A stretch of 64,000 bases of DNA from Thalassobacillus cyri (GTDB lineage Bacteria; Bacillota; Bacilli; Bacillales; Halobacillaceae): assembly GCF_900107755.1 (NCBI RefSeq), contig NZ_FNQR01000002.1:124001-188000 (forward strand), in the 5' to 3' direction. The notes under the pieces are model-generated. The model made no database searches. It was not told the DNA's origin and was given only the letters and a program-made list of their open reading frames with translations. The translations under genes were made by a program, and so were the position numbers. Below, piece after piece: positions 29,146 to 37,722 of the stretch. The number at the start of each line of letters is the position of its first letter. Position 1 is the stretch's first letter.

Positions 29146-29976
29146 ATGGCTACAGCTACAAAAAGGAGCAAGACGGAAAAAGCGCTTGTCATCTTTCTCC
29201 TGATTGCAGGCGGAATTTTGGTTTCCATCCCGTTTCTATGGATGATCTCCAGTTCATTCAAACCGGAAAATGAAGTATTGGCGATTCCGCCGACGATCAT
29301 TCCGGATAACCCTACCATAGAAAATTATATCAATCTATTTACGAGTATGAATTTTGCAGTTTACTTACGGAATACCATTATTGTTGTCCTGTTTTCTTTC
29401 CTCGGCCTGCTATTCAATGCAATGGCCGGCTATGGATTTGCGAAATATCATTTTAAGGGCCGTGAAAGAATCTTTTACCTTGTCCTTGCTACGATGATGA
29501 TTCCAGGACAAGTAACGATGATTCCCGTTTATTTGATTTTGAATGCTATGGGGCTGACCAACACGATGGCCGGGATCATTTTGCCGGGACTTGCGGTGGC
29601 GTTCAGCATCTTCCTGTTCCGCCAGTTCATGACCACGATTCCCGATGACTTACTGGAAGCGGCAAGGCTTGATGGTGCTGGTGAGTTCTATATTTTCTTC
29701 CGGCTGATCATCCCGATCGCCAAGCCGATTTTTGCGGTGCAGGGAATATTGACGTTCATTGCCGGATGGAACAGTTTCCTATGGCCGTTGATCATCGCGA
29801 ATGACGAAAGTCTGTATACGTTATCGGTCGGCTTGTCCTTGCTGCAAGGACAGTATGCCAATAACTTCGCGCTGCAAATGGCGGGTGCGGCGTTCATGGT
29901 CATTCCGATCATCATTATTTTTTCCTTTTTCCAGAAATACATTGTCGAAGGATTTACAATGTCTGGAATTAAATGA
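29146..29976 (+). CDS. Sugar ABC transporter permease (MalG/UgpE-like)
   Basis: 276 residues with six membrane helices and the EAA motif EAARLDGAGEFYIFFRLIIP. ATG behind aggaaggag, 17 nt after the first permease stop. It forms the heterodimeric channel with that protein. The context points to import of beta-glucosides or a related oligosaccharide for the GH3 enzyme. Confidence 0.93.
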   Translation: MATATKRSKTEKALVIFLLIAGGILVSIPFLWMISSSFKPENEVLAIPPTIIPDNPTIENYINLFTSMNFAVYLRNTIIVVLFSFLGLLFNAMAGYGFAKYHFKGRERIFYLVLATMMIPGQVTMIPVYLILNAMGLTNTMAGIILPGLAVAFSIFLFRQFMTTIPDDLLEAARLDGAGEFYIFFRLIIPIAKPIFAVQGILTFIAGWNSFLWPLIIANDESLYTLSVGLSLLQGQYANNFALQMAGAAFMVIPIIIIFSFFQKYIVEGFTMSGIK

Positions 29977-30043
29977 GTGTATGGCAGTGTCCGGATAGCT
30001 TACAATAGAACTGGACAGTGCTGTGTTATTGGAGGTAGGTAAG

Positions 30044-31033
30044 GTGGCTACGATTAAAGATGTTGCAAAGCGGGCAGGAGTTGCTGTATCGACAGCATCC
30101 TATGCCCTTAATGGGATAAATAAAGTCAGTCAGGCAACCGTCGATAAAGTGCTGAAGGCAGCACAGGAATTGAACTATCAAAAAAATGGTATCGCTTCTG
30201 ACCTGAAACGGACGAAGACCAACACGATTGCTTTGATATTAAGCGATCTATCAGGTCCATACTTTTCGGAATTGATCAAAGGCGTACAGGACGTCACCAC
30301 GTCGAATGGATATGATCTGATCGCCTGCAGTTCGGTTGGCGGGGATAAGTCGACCGCGACGAAGTTTTTACGGGAAAAACGTGTCGATGGAGCGATTGTA
30401 CTCGCAACGAATATCAGTACCGAAGCCATTAAAGCTTCGGCGCGGGAAGACTTTCCGATTGTAGTGCTTGATCGGGAAGTGGCCAATCCTCATGTGATCC
30501 ACGTGGAAGTCGATAACCAGCAGGGCGGCTATGATGCGACGAAACATCTGCTCTATAAAGGTCATCGCTCGATTGCCTATGTCAGCGGACCATTGGATTC
30601 CCATGACAATAAGGAGCGGTTCAAAGGCTATAAAGCTGCATTAGCGGCTTCCGAAATCCCGTACCATTCCCGTTGGACGATCAACGGTGATTTCACCAGA
30701 GAAGGCGGATACCGGGCAACCCGTACCTTGATCGCCCAACAAAATTTGCCGGAAGCCATCTTCTATGCCAACGATGAAATGGCCATCGGCGGGCTGCAGG
30801 CCTTCTCGGAAAAAGGAATTCGAGTTCCTGAAGACATTTCCATCATTGGATTTGATGATATTCAACTAGCGGCATACGTTCACCCGCCGCTTACGACCGT
30901 AAGACAGCCGAAATACGAAGCCGGCTCGCTCTCCGTCCATCTGATTTTTCAGATGCTTGCCGGTGAATCGGTCGATCAGACCTATAAACTTGCAACTGAA
31001 TTTGTCGAACGGGATTCTGTGAAAAAAAGATGA
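30044..31033 (+). CDS. LacI-family transcriptional regulator
   Basis: 329 residues from a GTG at 30044 with ttggagg 8 nt upstream; the start gives MATIKDVAKRAGVAVSTASY, the standard LacI helix-turn-helix. The hinge helix (about 50-60) and a periplasmic-binding-protein-like domain follow, ending in the typical IIGFDDIQLAAYVHPPLTTV. It is last in the importer operon, 67 nt after the second permease. It very likely binds the two GAAACGTTTC sites at 26626 and 26782 and responds to a sugar. Confidence 0.9.
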   Translation: MATIKDVAKRAGVAVSTASYALNGINKVSQATVDKVLKAAQELNYQKNGIASDLKRTKTNTIALILSDLSGPYFSELIKGVQDVTTSNGYDLIACSSVGGDKSTATKFLREKRVDGAIVLATNISTEAIKASAREDFPIVVLDREVANPHVIHVEVDNQQGGYDATKHLLYKGHRSIAYVSGPLDSHDNKERFKGYKAALAASEIPYHSRWTINGDFTREGGYRATRTLIAQQNLPEAIFYANDEMAIGGLQAFSEKGIRVPEDISIIGFDDIQLAAYVHPPLTTVRQPKYEAGSLSVHLIFQMLAGESVDQTYKLATEFVERDSVKKR

Positions 31034-31034
31034 A

Positions 31035-31092
31035 AAATGCCTGGTTCTTAAGGTGCTGTGTTATCAGCATACTTGGATCCAGGCATTTTTTA
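31035..31092. terminator. Bidirectional terminator after the LacI gene
   Basis: AAAATGCCTGG / CCAGGCATTTTTT with a 34-nt internal region. It also serves the converging small genes at 31110-31708. Confidence 0.8.
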
Positions 31093-31109
31093 TTTTATCT
31101 GAGATAGAT

Positions 31110-31532
31110 TTAATGATTTATTTTCTTTGCCCATAAGTTTAGTTGCAAATTCGTAATGGTCACCTTAATTGTTGGCTCTTTTGTTATGTCAATCTCCTCA
31201 TCTGGTGGAAATAAATAAAAACCGAACTCGTCGCCGCTACGGTAGTTTAATCCCGAGGAAGAAGAGGGTCTTAGTTTAAACGTCTCACCGTTATACGTGG
31301 CCTGCGCTTCTGCTTTAAACTCATGGGTAAAGCCATTTTTATTTCGGGCGTGTTCAAGACCGGAAGCTAAAGTACCGCCACCCAGGTTATAGCTTCCACT
31401 TGACCGGAAAACCACATTATAACTGGAACTATTCTGTACGATTCTTGAGATGTAGATTTGATCTCCTTCCTCACCATCAAAAAGCACTTTTCCTTCATTG
31501 CTCTCCGGATCACTTAGATCAATCGTTACCAT
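31110..31532 (-). CDS. Protein of unknown function, beta-rich
   Basis: 140 residues from the ATG at 31532, with gaaggtgat 5 nt upstream. No signal peptide or membrane helix. Alternating hydrophobic residues and many Ser, Gly and Asn (NSSSYNVVFRSSGSYNLGGG, LRPSSSSGLNYRSGD) suggest a beta sandwich. It is the second gene of a pair whose first member encodes a single-pass membrane protein that overlaps it by 7 nt, so the two may act together at the membrane. No family recognised. Confidence 0.6.
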   Translation of the reverse strand: MVTIDLSDPESNEGKVLFDGEEGDQIYISRIVQNSSSYNVVFRSSGSYNLGGGTLASGLEHARNKNGFTHEFKAEAQATYNGETFKLRPSSSSGLNYRSGDEFGFYLFPPDEEIDITKEPTIKVTITNLQLNLWAKKINH

Positions 31533-31708
31533 ATAATCACCTTCCATTTATGTGTATTATTATGATAACGCTCGACGTCTTCGGCTAAGTGTCTGATTCC
31601 ATGAGCCTGAAGCTGGAACATGTCAATGGCTCGTGGTATAAGGAAAGAGCTAAGGGCAATGATTCCCGCCACAATATATAACGTGTTTAAATTTAAAAAT
31701 TTTTTCAA
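31526..31708 (-). CDS. Small single-pass membrane protein
   Basis: 60 residues from a TTG at 31708 with ggaggt 8 nt upstream; a longer frame to 31726 has no site. MKKFLNLNTLYIVAGIIALS is followed by SFLIPRAIDMF, giving one membrane helix, then a basic soluble tail (HGIRHLAEDVERYHNNTHKW). Its 3' end overlaps the start of the 140-residue gene, pointing to translational coupling. Unknown function. Confidence 0.55.
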   Translation of the reverse strand: MKKFLNLNTLYIVAGIIALSSFLIPRAIDMFQLQAHGIRHLAEDVERYHNNTHKWKVIIW

Positions 31709-31937
31709 TGAATTATACCTCCGCAACAGAAACTCTCCTTTCTTGAATGTTCTGTCGTATATCTATAGATTTATTTATGTAATATTCTGCTTGAAGCTTA
31801 TTGTTGAATAGAAGATCATCAAAAGTTACATCCTAATAAATTCCATATGGATCGCTTGATTTCCTTCTATTGTGGTAAATACAGTAAAAGAGTGCAATTG
31901 CGACACAAGAAAAACGAGAGGAAGTCTCATTAAAACC

Positions 31938-32124
31938 AAACTAAGGGAGAAATCCTGGTTGAACGGTTATCATAAAAAGGATAAAGATCAAACTTGGAGA
32001 GACCCAGGGGAGCGGTCATTATAAAATAGATAAAGATTAAACTAAGGAAGAAATCCTATATACATGGTCTTAATCAAAGAGTTGAAAATCAACCTAAGAT
32101 AGCAATCCAGATTGAAAATGAGGG
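31938..32124. repeat. Imperfect tandem repeat, period 49-52 nt, 3.6 copies
   Basis: Units start at 31938, 31990, 32039 and 32091. Each begins AAACTAAG/AAACTTGG/AACCTAAG, continues with GAAATCC or a variant, a GGTTATCAT/GGTCATTAT/GGTCTTAAT block, and ends GATAAAGAT or TTGAAAAT. No open frame is conserved across units. The rest of the 31709-32144 spacer is AT-rich and shows nothing else. Confidence 0.75.
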
Positions 32125-32144
32125 TAGTTGATGATAGAAAGCAG

Positions 32145-32178
32145 CAAAAAAGAGCCGGTCTACATTTTGACCGGCTCT
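32145..32178 (-). terminator. Terminator after the WrbA-like gene
   Basis: Minus strand: AGAGCCGGTC / GACCGGCTCT perfect 10-bp stem followed by six T. Confidence 0.9.
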
Positions 32179-32191
32179 GGCTATGTCTAAA

Positions 32192-32803
32192 TTATTGAAT
32201 TCCTTTTATCACCCAGTCGGCAACAGTGACAGTCCGTTTTGCCTGATGCTTGACTGCGCCTTCTACGTCCTCGACCATATTGCCATCCTGATCTACGGTG
32301 ACACTTGTGCCATATGGGTTTCCGCCTGCACCAAACAGTACTTCATCGGTGTAACCTGGAGAAACGATGATTGCCCCCCAGTGCATCATCGAAGTATAAA
32401 GAGAAAGCAAGGTTGCTTCCTGGCCGCCGTGCGGGTTTTGTGCGGAAGTCATACCGCTGACAACTTTGTTGATCGTCTTGCCGCTTGCCCAAAGGCCGCC
32501 CTGTGTATCAAGGAATTGCTTCATTTGCGATGGCATGTTACCAAAGCGTGTCGGAATGCTGAAAATAATAGCGTCGGCCCATTCGAGATCAGCGGATGTC
32601 GCTACAGGCACGTCTTTTGTTTTTTCGACGGTTGCTTTCCATGCTTCATTCGCTTCGATGACGGATTGCGGCGCCAGTTCCTCGGCTTTTAATACTTTTA
32701 CTTCAGCACCAGCTTCTTTTGCTCCTTCTTCCGCCCACTTAGCCATTTGATAGTTCGTTCCACTCATCGTATAGAAAATGACAGCTAATTTTACGTTTGA
32801 CAT
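32192..32803 (-). CDS. NAD(P)H:quinone oxidoreductase, WrbA-like flavodoxin
   Basis: 203 residues from the ATG at 32803 (MSNVKLAVIFYTMSGTNYQM) with aaaggag 9 nt upstream. A second candidate start at 32851 (MGFLDKLFG) also has an aggatgg site and would add 16 residues. The FMN-binding loop FYTMSGTNYQMAKW, the IIFSIPTRFGNMPSQMKQFL segment and GGQEATLLSLYTSMMHWGAI are the WrbA hallmarks. It reduces quinones by two electrons, avoiding semiquinones. Three MhqR-like boxes 175-270 nt upstream suggest induction by quinones or catechols. Confidence 0.9.
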   Translation of the reverse strand: MSNVKLAVIFYTMSGTNYQMAKWAEEGAKEAGAEVKVLKAEELAPQSVIEANEAWKATVEKTKDVPVATSADLEWADAIIFSIPTRFGNMPSQMKQFLDTQGGLWASGKTINKVVSGMTSAQNPHGGQEATLLSLYTSMMHWGAIIVSPGYTDEVLFGAGGNPYGTSVTVDQDGNMVEDVEGAVKHQAKRTVTVADWVIKGIQ

Positions 32804-32978
32804 GTCTTCCATCTCCTTTGAATTTCCAAATAGTTTATCTAAAAAACCCATGTTTAACACCATCCTGCCTGTACTTTAACTGGCTATCCTTAAGGACCCC
32901 CTCCATAAAAAATATAGCTGATTCACTTGCTTGCTTTTCTTCTTATGCCCAAATGGAGGAAGTTTATTAAGGGAATAT

Positions 32979-33073
32979 ATTTTGAATTCGAGATATGTAG
33001 CGAAAAATAAAGCACCTGTTCATAGGTGGTGATTTATCTCAAATTCAAGATGATCATATCTCGAATTTGAGAT
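32979..33073. promoter_or_regulatory. Three MhqR-like operator boxes
   Basis: Three 16-bp sites close to the palindrome ATCTCGAATTCGAGAT, which I recall as the MhqR operator of B. subtilis: 32979-32994 (ATTTTGAATTCGAGAT, two mismatches), 33036-33051 (ATCTCAAATTCAAGAT, two) and 33058-33073 (ATCTCGAATTTGAGAT, one). They sit between the WrbA-like gene and a small membrane protein gene, both on the minus strand. MhqR represses quinone and azo-compound detoxification genes. Confidence 0.65.
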
Positions 33074-33104
33074 AAAGTCAATTGCTGTTTTTTAACCCTG
33101 TTTT

Positions 33105-33368
33105 TTAGGAGGATAAATTTGAAATGACTGGCATGTAATTTGTGAAATAAGCGCCTGCTATCAATAGTCCGAATGTAATCAACCAGCTCCATATCCCTAA
33201 AAAGTCGAACCAGTAAGCAAAGATATTGATGAGCCCGATTAAATAAAAGGAGATCGAAGTAAGCAGGCTTTTTATCCCTGTAAAACCAAGACGTTTTCTT
33301 TTCCTAACCACCATGATGAATGAAAATATAAGAGCAAATCCCGTGATGATTGTGAATAGGATTTCCAT
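33105..33368 (-). CDS. Small membrane protein, three helices, unknown function
   Basis: 87 residues, ATG behind gaggtga. Three hydrophobic segments (about 2-20, 33-53 and 58-80) with a basic loop VRKRKRLGFTG after the first. No family recognised. It is followed by the MhqR-like boxes and then the WrbA-like gene, with no obvious terminator between, so it could be read into that region. Confidence 0.6.
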   Translation of the reverse strand: MEILFTIITGFALIFSFIMVVRKRKRLGFTGIKSLLTSISFYLIGLINIFAYWFDFLGIWSWLITFGLLIAGAYFTNYMPVISNLSS

Positions 33369-33401
33369 TTAGTCACCTCATTTCATCAATTTCATAAAAA
33401 C

Positions 33402-33444
33402 AAAAAGCGCCTGTTCCCCGTTCGGCAAAGGGTAACAGGCACTT
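33402..33444 (-). terminator. Terminator after the DUF2075 remnant
   Basis: Minus strand: GTGCCTGTTACCC pairs with GGGGAACAGGCGC and is followed by TTTTTG. Confidence 0.8.
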
Positions 33445-33455
33445 TCCATTTAAGT

Positions 33456-33881
33456 TTAAGGCAAACTTTCAGATACAACACCATCTCCGTCATGACCGTC
33501 AAGCCGGTGGACCGATCTTTTTCCACCACTTAAATATGTATCAATTAAAGCGTCTTTTCCGTCCACTTTTTCAACCTCTGACCATTGCTTTAATTCGACA
33601 ATTACCACATGGTCCTAGGAGCCGCTGTTTCCTGCAACAAGGAAATCGACTCGTTTAGAGGTGTTTGGTATTTTAAACTCAATGGCAACCGAAGAATCTG
33701 CAGGAATGTCTTTATCCTGCATTACATTGGACATGCGTTGCAGAGAATTTTCCCACGAGAGGATTTCACTCTTTGATGTTCTGCCTATCTTTTCCTGATA
33801 GGAGTTATATAGGCGCTCCACCAGTAGTTCATTGGTGACATCCGAGATGAATTCTGTTTTGGATGCTTCGTAAATGATCAT
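33456..33881 (-). pseudogene. Chimeric remnant: DUF2075 N-terminus with a nonsense codon, joined to an excalibur-like tail
   Basis: From the ATG at 33881 (aaggag 9 nt upstream) the frame reads MIIYEASKTEFISDVTNELL, KIGRTSKSEILSWENSLQRM and AIEFKIPNTSKRVDFLVAG, the N-terminus of DUF2075 helicase-like proteins. A TAG at 33615-33617 interrupts it, but the same frame continues with DHVVIVELKQWSEVEKVDGK as in intact homologues. After LSGGKRSVHR the family sequence stops and HRLDGHDGDGVVSESLP follows, like the DxDxDGxxCE end of excalibur calcium-binding domains, with Ser for Cys. The helicase core is missing. Confidence 0.65.
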
Positions 33882-34063
33882 GTGAACCGTCTCCTTATTA
33901 CAGAAATAGAGGTAATCATTTTTCCGTGTCGAAAGAATTATATATTCAGCTTACCTTATTTTCCCACCCGATTGTAGCAAAATAACTCCAAATAAAGTGG
34001 TGATATACATCTGGTTACTGAGTTGCAGGTGGAAACTTACTAAACTCAGGAGGTTATCGTGAT

Positions 34064-35302
34064 ATGGATGAAAAAGTTACCTTCTCCCCGGAAGAGGAGT
34101 TTCGGGAGAGGGCGGAGAAAGTTTTTGAAAAGCATAAAAATAAAATTCAAAATAAATTGCCGGAAGCGGAAGTCTATCATGTTGGAAGTACAGCCGTAAG
34201 AGGGTCGCTGACAAAAGGGGACGTCGATCTTCAGGTGCGCGTGACTCAGGATGATTTTGACGAGGCGAGGAAAGCATTGTTGGAGCTATATCCAGTGAAT
34301 ACAGGCAGTGATCGAACGACTTTCTTCTGCGCTTTTGAGTGTGAAGAAGAAGTACTGCCGGTGGGTGTCCAGTTGACAGTGATCGGTACTTCCGTCGACC
34401 ATTTTTATCCGATGACACGTTTTTTCATAGAGAATCCCTCCTATATCGAAACGTATAACGCTTTAAAAAGGCGGTATGAAGGAACGGATATGGAGGCGTA
34501 TCGGAAGACGAAGGCAGCTTTCCTGACCGAACTATTGGAAACGCCGGCCTATCAGGAAATCACTGAACGGTTTGCGGTTTACGATAAAGTTAAGTTTGTG
34601 GAAGGGGAGCAATATGTGACGGTGGAAGATACCAGACATTTGACGGATGAGGAGTTGAAAACCTTCGTCAAGCACTTGCTTAAGGACCCTGCATTCCATT
34701 ACAAGGAAATGACGCTCCTTATCCCTAATAAATTTGAAGCGGAAGTCGAATCTTTTTTAACAGACCATGGATTCCGGCTACATGACGAAAATGTCATGGT
34801 GAAAAAAGCATTGAACCATGACACACAGACAGCAGTCTATTTTGACACAGCTTCTCTCCATGAGATCGCGGAAGAAGAGTTTAAGCTTATTTGGGAAAAA
34901 GCGATGATCCAATCCTTAAATGCATCTTCTTCCCTGGACATGGATGGGCATATGCAAAGTGTAAAAGGGGAGCTTGGCGAAGATTACCGTAGTTCCTGTC
35001 TGATTGCTTATGAGAACGACCTTCCCATCGGAGTTGTCATGCCGCATATTGAACCTGGCACCACCGATGAAGGGAGATTGTTTTATTTTGGACTTGTGCC
35101 GGAAGCACGCGGCAAGGGGAAAAGCAAACGTCTCCACCACCAGGCGCTTGGTATATTAAAGGATGATTTTGATGCCGTTTATTACATCGGTTCCACTAGT
35201 AGTAATAATGTGCCGATGCTGAAAACCTTTGAAGCAAATGGCTGCACGGTTGTAGAGAGGAATAGGGTATATAAGCGAGAGAAAACTGCGGGTAAAAAAT
35301 AG
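34064..35302 (+). CDS. Fusion of a GrpB-type nucleotidyltransferase domain and GNAT acetyltransferase
   Basis: 412 residues, ATG with caggaggt 9 nt upstream. Residues 1-165 are GrpB-like (VYHVGSTAVRGSLTKGDVDL holds the GS and DxD of the nucleotidyltransferase fold; YIETYNALKRRYEGTDMEAY is the usual C-terminal helix). Residues about 185-410 look like a GNAT pair: a degenerate N-terminal unit and a C-terminal unit with the acetyl-CoA loop ARGKGKSKRLHHQAL. GrpB proteins are sometimes linked to dephospho-CoA kinase. The fused arrangement suggests one modifies what the other recognises; substrate unknown. Confidence 0.8.
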   Translation: MDEKVTFSPEEEFRERAEKVFEKHKNKIQNKLPEAEVYHVGSTAVRGSLTKGDVDLQVRVTQDDFDEARKALLELYPVNTGSDRTTFFCAFECEEEVLPVGVQLTVIGTSVDHFYPMTRFFIENPSYIETYNALKRRYEGTDMEAYRKTKAAFLTELLETPAYQEITERFAVYDKVKFVEGEQYVTVEDTRHLTDEELKTFVKHLLKDPAFHYKEMTLLIPNKFEAEVESFLTDHGFRLHDENVMVKKALNHDTQTAVYFDTASLHEIAEEEFKLIWEKAMIQSLNASSSLDMDGHMQSVKGELGEDYRSSCLIAYENDLPIGVVMPHIEPGTTDEGRLFYFGLVPEARGKGKSKRLHHQALGILKDDFDAVYYIGSTSSNNVPMLKTFEANGCTVVERNRVYKREKTAGKK

Positions 35303-35384
35303 ATAATCGGGAATATTCAAAAGAGGAAAGTAACTGGCATCTTTGATTGGAGAAAATATTGCATACATGCGGGGTGGAATTTAG

Positions 35385-35975
35385 ATGAGAAAACTGGTCT
35401 TCGGAGTATTGTTTGCTGCTTCCATAACCGGAATGTTAGCTGTCTGGTTTCCGTCCACGAATGTAATGAACAAGCTGCTCATACAACTTTTTCTTCCACT
35501 TGCTGCTATTTACTGGATCAATAAAACCCGCTACTGGTTTCATCATCATATTAAGAAATCACTGGGTTGGAGCAAACACCCTTTGATTATTTCCCTGCTT
35601 TTTTTAGTTATCAGTGTGGGATATGACCTGTCTTTATTTACCGGTCATCTATGGGCTCTGCCTATCTTTCATTTACTGATGCTGGTCAGTGCGTTTCTGT
35701 TTTGGTGTATGTTTGTACGTGCCGGTCGAAATATAAAGCAGCTGTCTTTTGCGTTAAAATCACTGTTTCTGGTCGTCAACATGCTGGTGTTGGGCGTCTA
35801 TGCGTTTATAGCCAGCCATTACTTCCCATCTTATGAGACAAGCATCTATACGTTTATCGGCTCGATCGTGCTCGTGATGACGTTTTTGTTAGGGTATACG
35901 TTGATGATGTGGGGAAGGAAAGAACATGTCGTGGACCGGCGCACGGTTGAAGGGCTGGTTCGAAAACTAAAATAA
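35385..35975 (+). CDS. Multi-pass membrane protein of unknown function
   Basis: 196 residues with about six hydrophobic segments. ATG at 35385 with ggggtgg 7 nt upstream. The loops are rich in His and Lys (YWFHHHIKKSLGWSKHP). No family recognised. It lies 82 nt after the GrpB-GNAT gene and 20 nt before the SnoaL-like gene, so the three may be cotranscribed. Confidence 0.6.
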   Translation: MRKLVFGVLFAASITGMLAVWFPSTNVMNKLLIQLFLPLAAIYWINKTRYWFHHHIKKSLGWSKHPLIISLLFLVISVGYDLSLFTGHLWALPIFHLLMLVSAFLFWCMFVRAGRNIKQLSFALKSLFLVVNMLVLGVYAFIASHYFPSYETSIYTFIGSIVLVMTFLLGYTLMMWGRKEHVVDRRTVEGLVRKLK

Positions 35976-35995
35976 AGCTGAACAGGGGATATGTT

Positions 35996-36439
35996 ATGGA
36001 AAATAAAGAGCAACAAGTAAGAAAACTATATGAGCAGCTGATTTCTGCCTGGAACCATCGTAATGCCAAAGGGATGGCGGATTTATTTTCAAAAAATGGC
36101 GAGAGCATCGGTTTTGATGGCAGCCAATCCAATGGGCCGGAAGAGATTTTTTCTCACTTAGATCCTGTATTCAGGGACCGCCCAACGGCTCCTTACGTTA
36201 CTAAAATAAAAGAAATCCGCTTCCTTGGAGAGGATATCGCGATTGTACGAGCAATAGCAGGAATGGTTCCGCCTGGGGAGTCGGATATTAAGCCTGATGT
36301 CAACACACATCAAACGTTGCTACTTTCTTTCCAGAATGGCAAGTGGAATATTGAGCTTTTTCAAAATACACCTGCTCAATTTCATGGCAGACCGGAGTTG
36401 GTGGAAAAAATGACAGATGAATTGAGAGAATTACTTTAA
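35996..36439 (+). CDS. SnoaL-like/SgcJ-EcaC family protein (DUF4440 type)
   Basis: 147 residues of the NTF2-like fold: the opening helix QQVRKLYEQLISAWNHRNAK, ADLFSKNGESIGFDGSQSNG and the strand DIAIVRAIAGMVPPG match the SgcJ/EcaC family of small proteins annotated as oxidoreductases or unknown. No catalytic residues can be assigned with confidence. The ribosome site (caggggat) is modest. It is probably cotranscribed with the membrane protein 20 nt upstream. Confidence 0.75.
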   Translation: MENKEQQVRKLYEQLISAWNHRNAKGMADLFSKNGESIGFDGSQSNGPEEIFSHLDPVFRDRPTAPYVTKIKEIRFLGEDIAIVRAIAGMVPPGESDIKPDVNTHQTLLLSFQNGKWNIELFQNTPAQFHGRPELVEKMTDELRELL

Positions 36440-36450
36440 TACGATATCCG

Positions 36451-36500
36451 TAAAAAAGTGCCTGTCCCCATGATAGTAGGGGGGCAGGCACTTCATTTTT
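36451..36500. terminator. Bidirectional terminator
   Basis: AAGTGCCTGTCCCC pairs with GGGGGGCAGGCACTT with A-run before and T-run after; serves the SnoaL-like and aldolase genes. Confidence 0.9.
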
Positions 36501-36503
36501 TCT

Positions 36504-37394
36504 TTATTTCTTATTCACAGAAGCATCATAAATCGTATCAACCGCTTGCTGCAGTTTCTCGTTAAACTCTTCGTCTGACTGATTGGCATTCAGGTCAGAA
36601 GCAAGAGCACGGGAGAAGCTGGCGATCAGGCCGTCGTTCTCTTTCAGTTTTTCATTGGCTTCGTCACGGGAATAGCCGCCGGAAAGGGCGACAACGCGAA
36701 CGACGCGGGGATGATCGATCAATTCTTTATACATGTTTGCCTTCGTTGGAATGGTCAGCTTCAGCATAACGTTCTGGTCATCTGTGAGCGCGTCGAGCTG
36801 CTTCAGGATTTCATTTTTCAACATGGCTTCACATGTCTCTTTATCCTGACTATTGATATCCACTTCAGGTTCAATAATCGGAACAAGCCCGGCTGCGATG
36901 ATTTGTTTACCGAAATCAAACTGCTGGTCAACGACTGTCTTGATCGCTTTTTCGTTCGGTTCATGGACGACCGAGCGCATTTTTGTACCGAAAATATTAC
37001 GTTCATTAGCACGACGCAACGTTTCGTCCAGGTCTGGAATCGGCTTCATCAGCTGTACGGCATTTTCCTTATCGGCAAGTCCTTTGTCGACTTTTAAAAA
37101 TGGTACGACACCCTTGCTGGCAAGGTAATCAGCAGTATATTGACCTTCGATTTCGCGGTCCATCGTCTGTTCGAACAGAATAGCGCCAAGTATTTTATCA
37201 GAATTGAAAGCAGGGGACGTGATGATACGCGTCCGCATCTCGTGCACAAGGTCGAACATTTCATCTTCGCCAGAATAAGAATCCTCCGGTACTCCGTATG
37301 CCGCTAGCGCTTTCGGCGTACTGCCGCCGCTTTGGTCGAGTGCTGCGATAAATCCGTTGCCGTTTTTGATTTTGTCAAAATGGTTTTGATTCAT
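36504..37394 (-). CDS. fda: Fructose-bisphosphate aldolase class I
   Basis: 296 residues from the ATG at 37394 with aaaggag 8 nt upstream; the GTG three codons earlier is less likely. The N-terminal [41 protein letters not shown] and [16 protein letters not shown] are the blocks of the bacterial class I (Schiff-base, metal-independent) aldolase found in staphylococci and Bacillaceae. It cleaves fructose-1,6-bisphosphate in glycolysis and works in reverse in gluconeogenesis. Monocistronic. Confidence 0.95.
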   Translation of the reverse strand: MNQNHFDKIKNGNGFIAALDQSGGSTPKALAAYGVPEDSYSGEDEMFDLVHEMRTRIITSPAFNSDKILGAILFEQTMDREIEGQYTADYLASKGVVPFLKVDKGLADKENAVQLMKPIPDLDETLRRANERNIFGTKMRSVVHEPNEKAIKTVVDQQFDFGKQIIAAGLVPIIEPEVDINSQDKETCEAMLKNEILKQLDALTDDQNVMLKLTIPTKANMYKELIDHPRVVRVVALSGGYSRDEANEKLKENDGLIASFSRALASDLNANQSDEEFNEKLQQAVDTIYDASVNKK

Positions 37395-37679
37395 ACTTTC
37401 CACTCCTTTTTCTTCGTATTCGAAATAACATCCACCTATACTCTTCCCGTTATCGGGCCATCTATAACACAGGATGGATGTGCTGTTTTCATTTTAACAT
37501 GTAACTGTTTTAATTGTTTTCGTCCCTGTTCAAAAGCATTACAGCATGTAGGTTCTTATTTATACCTAGGGATGAAAGCTGCCGGTGCTTTTACCCCTAT
37601 AAAGTAAAATATGGGGGTGGGTTTTCACCAAGGTAACCATTCCTGTTCTAGGCATTGATAGATATGAATGTTTTCATTT
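37395..37679. other. Intergenic region upstream of fda
   Basis: AT-rich, no gene. It must hold the fda promoter; no convincing -35/-10 pair or operator was recognised. The segment nearest 37680 precedes the terminator of the small basic-protein operon. Confidence 0.4.
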
Positions 37680-37722
37680 AAAAACCAGGACCAAACACTT
37701 TAATCTGTTTGGTCCTGGTTTT
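37680..37722 (-). terminator. Terminator after the two small spore-type genes
   Basis: Minus strand: AAACCAGGACCAAACAG pairs with TGTTTGGTCCTGGTTTTT-like arm; perfect core ACCAGGACCAAAC / GTTTGGTCCTGGT followed by a T-run. Confidence 0.85.

Noticed and set aside
29977-30040. GC-rich near-inverted repeat (GCAGTGTCC ... GGACAGTGC) before the LacI gene
   Set aside because: It has a mismatch and no T-run, and sits within an operon. It could be a weak stem, but there is no basis for calling it a terminator or operator.
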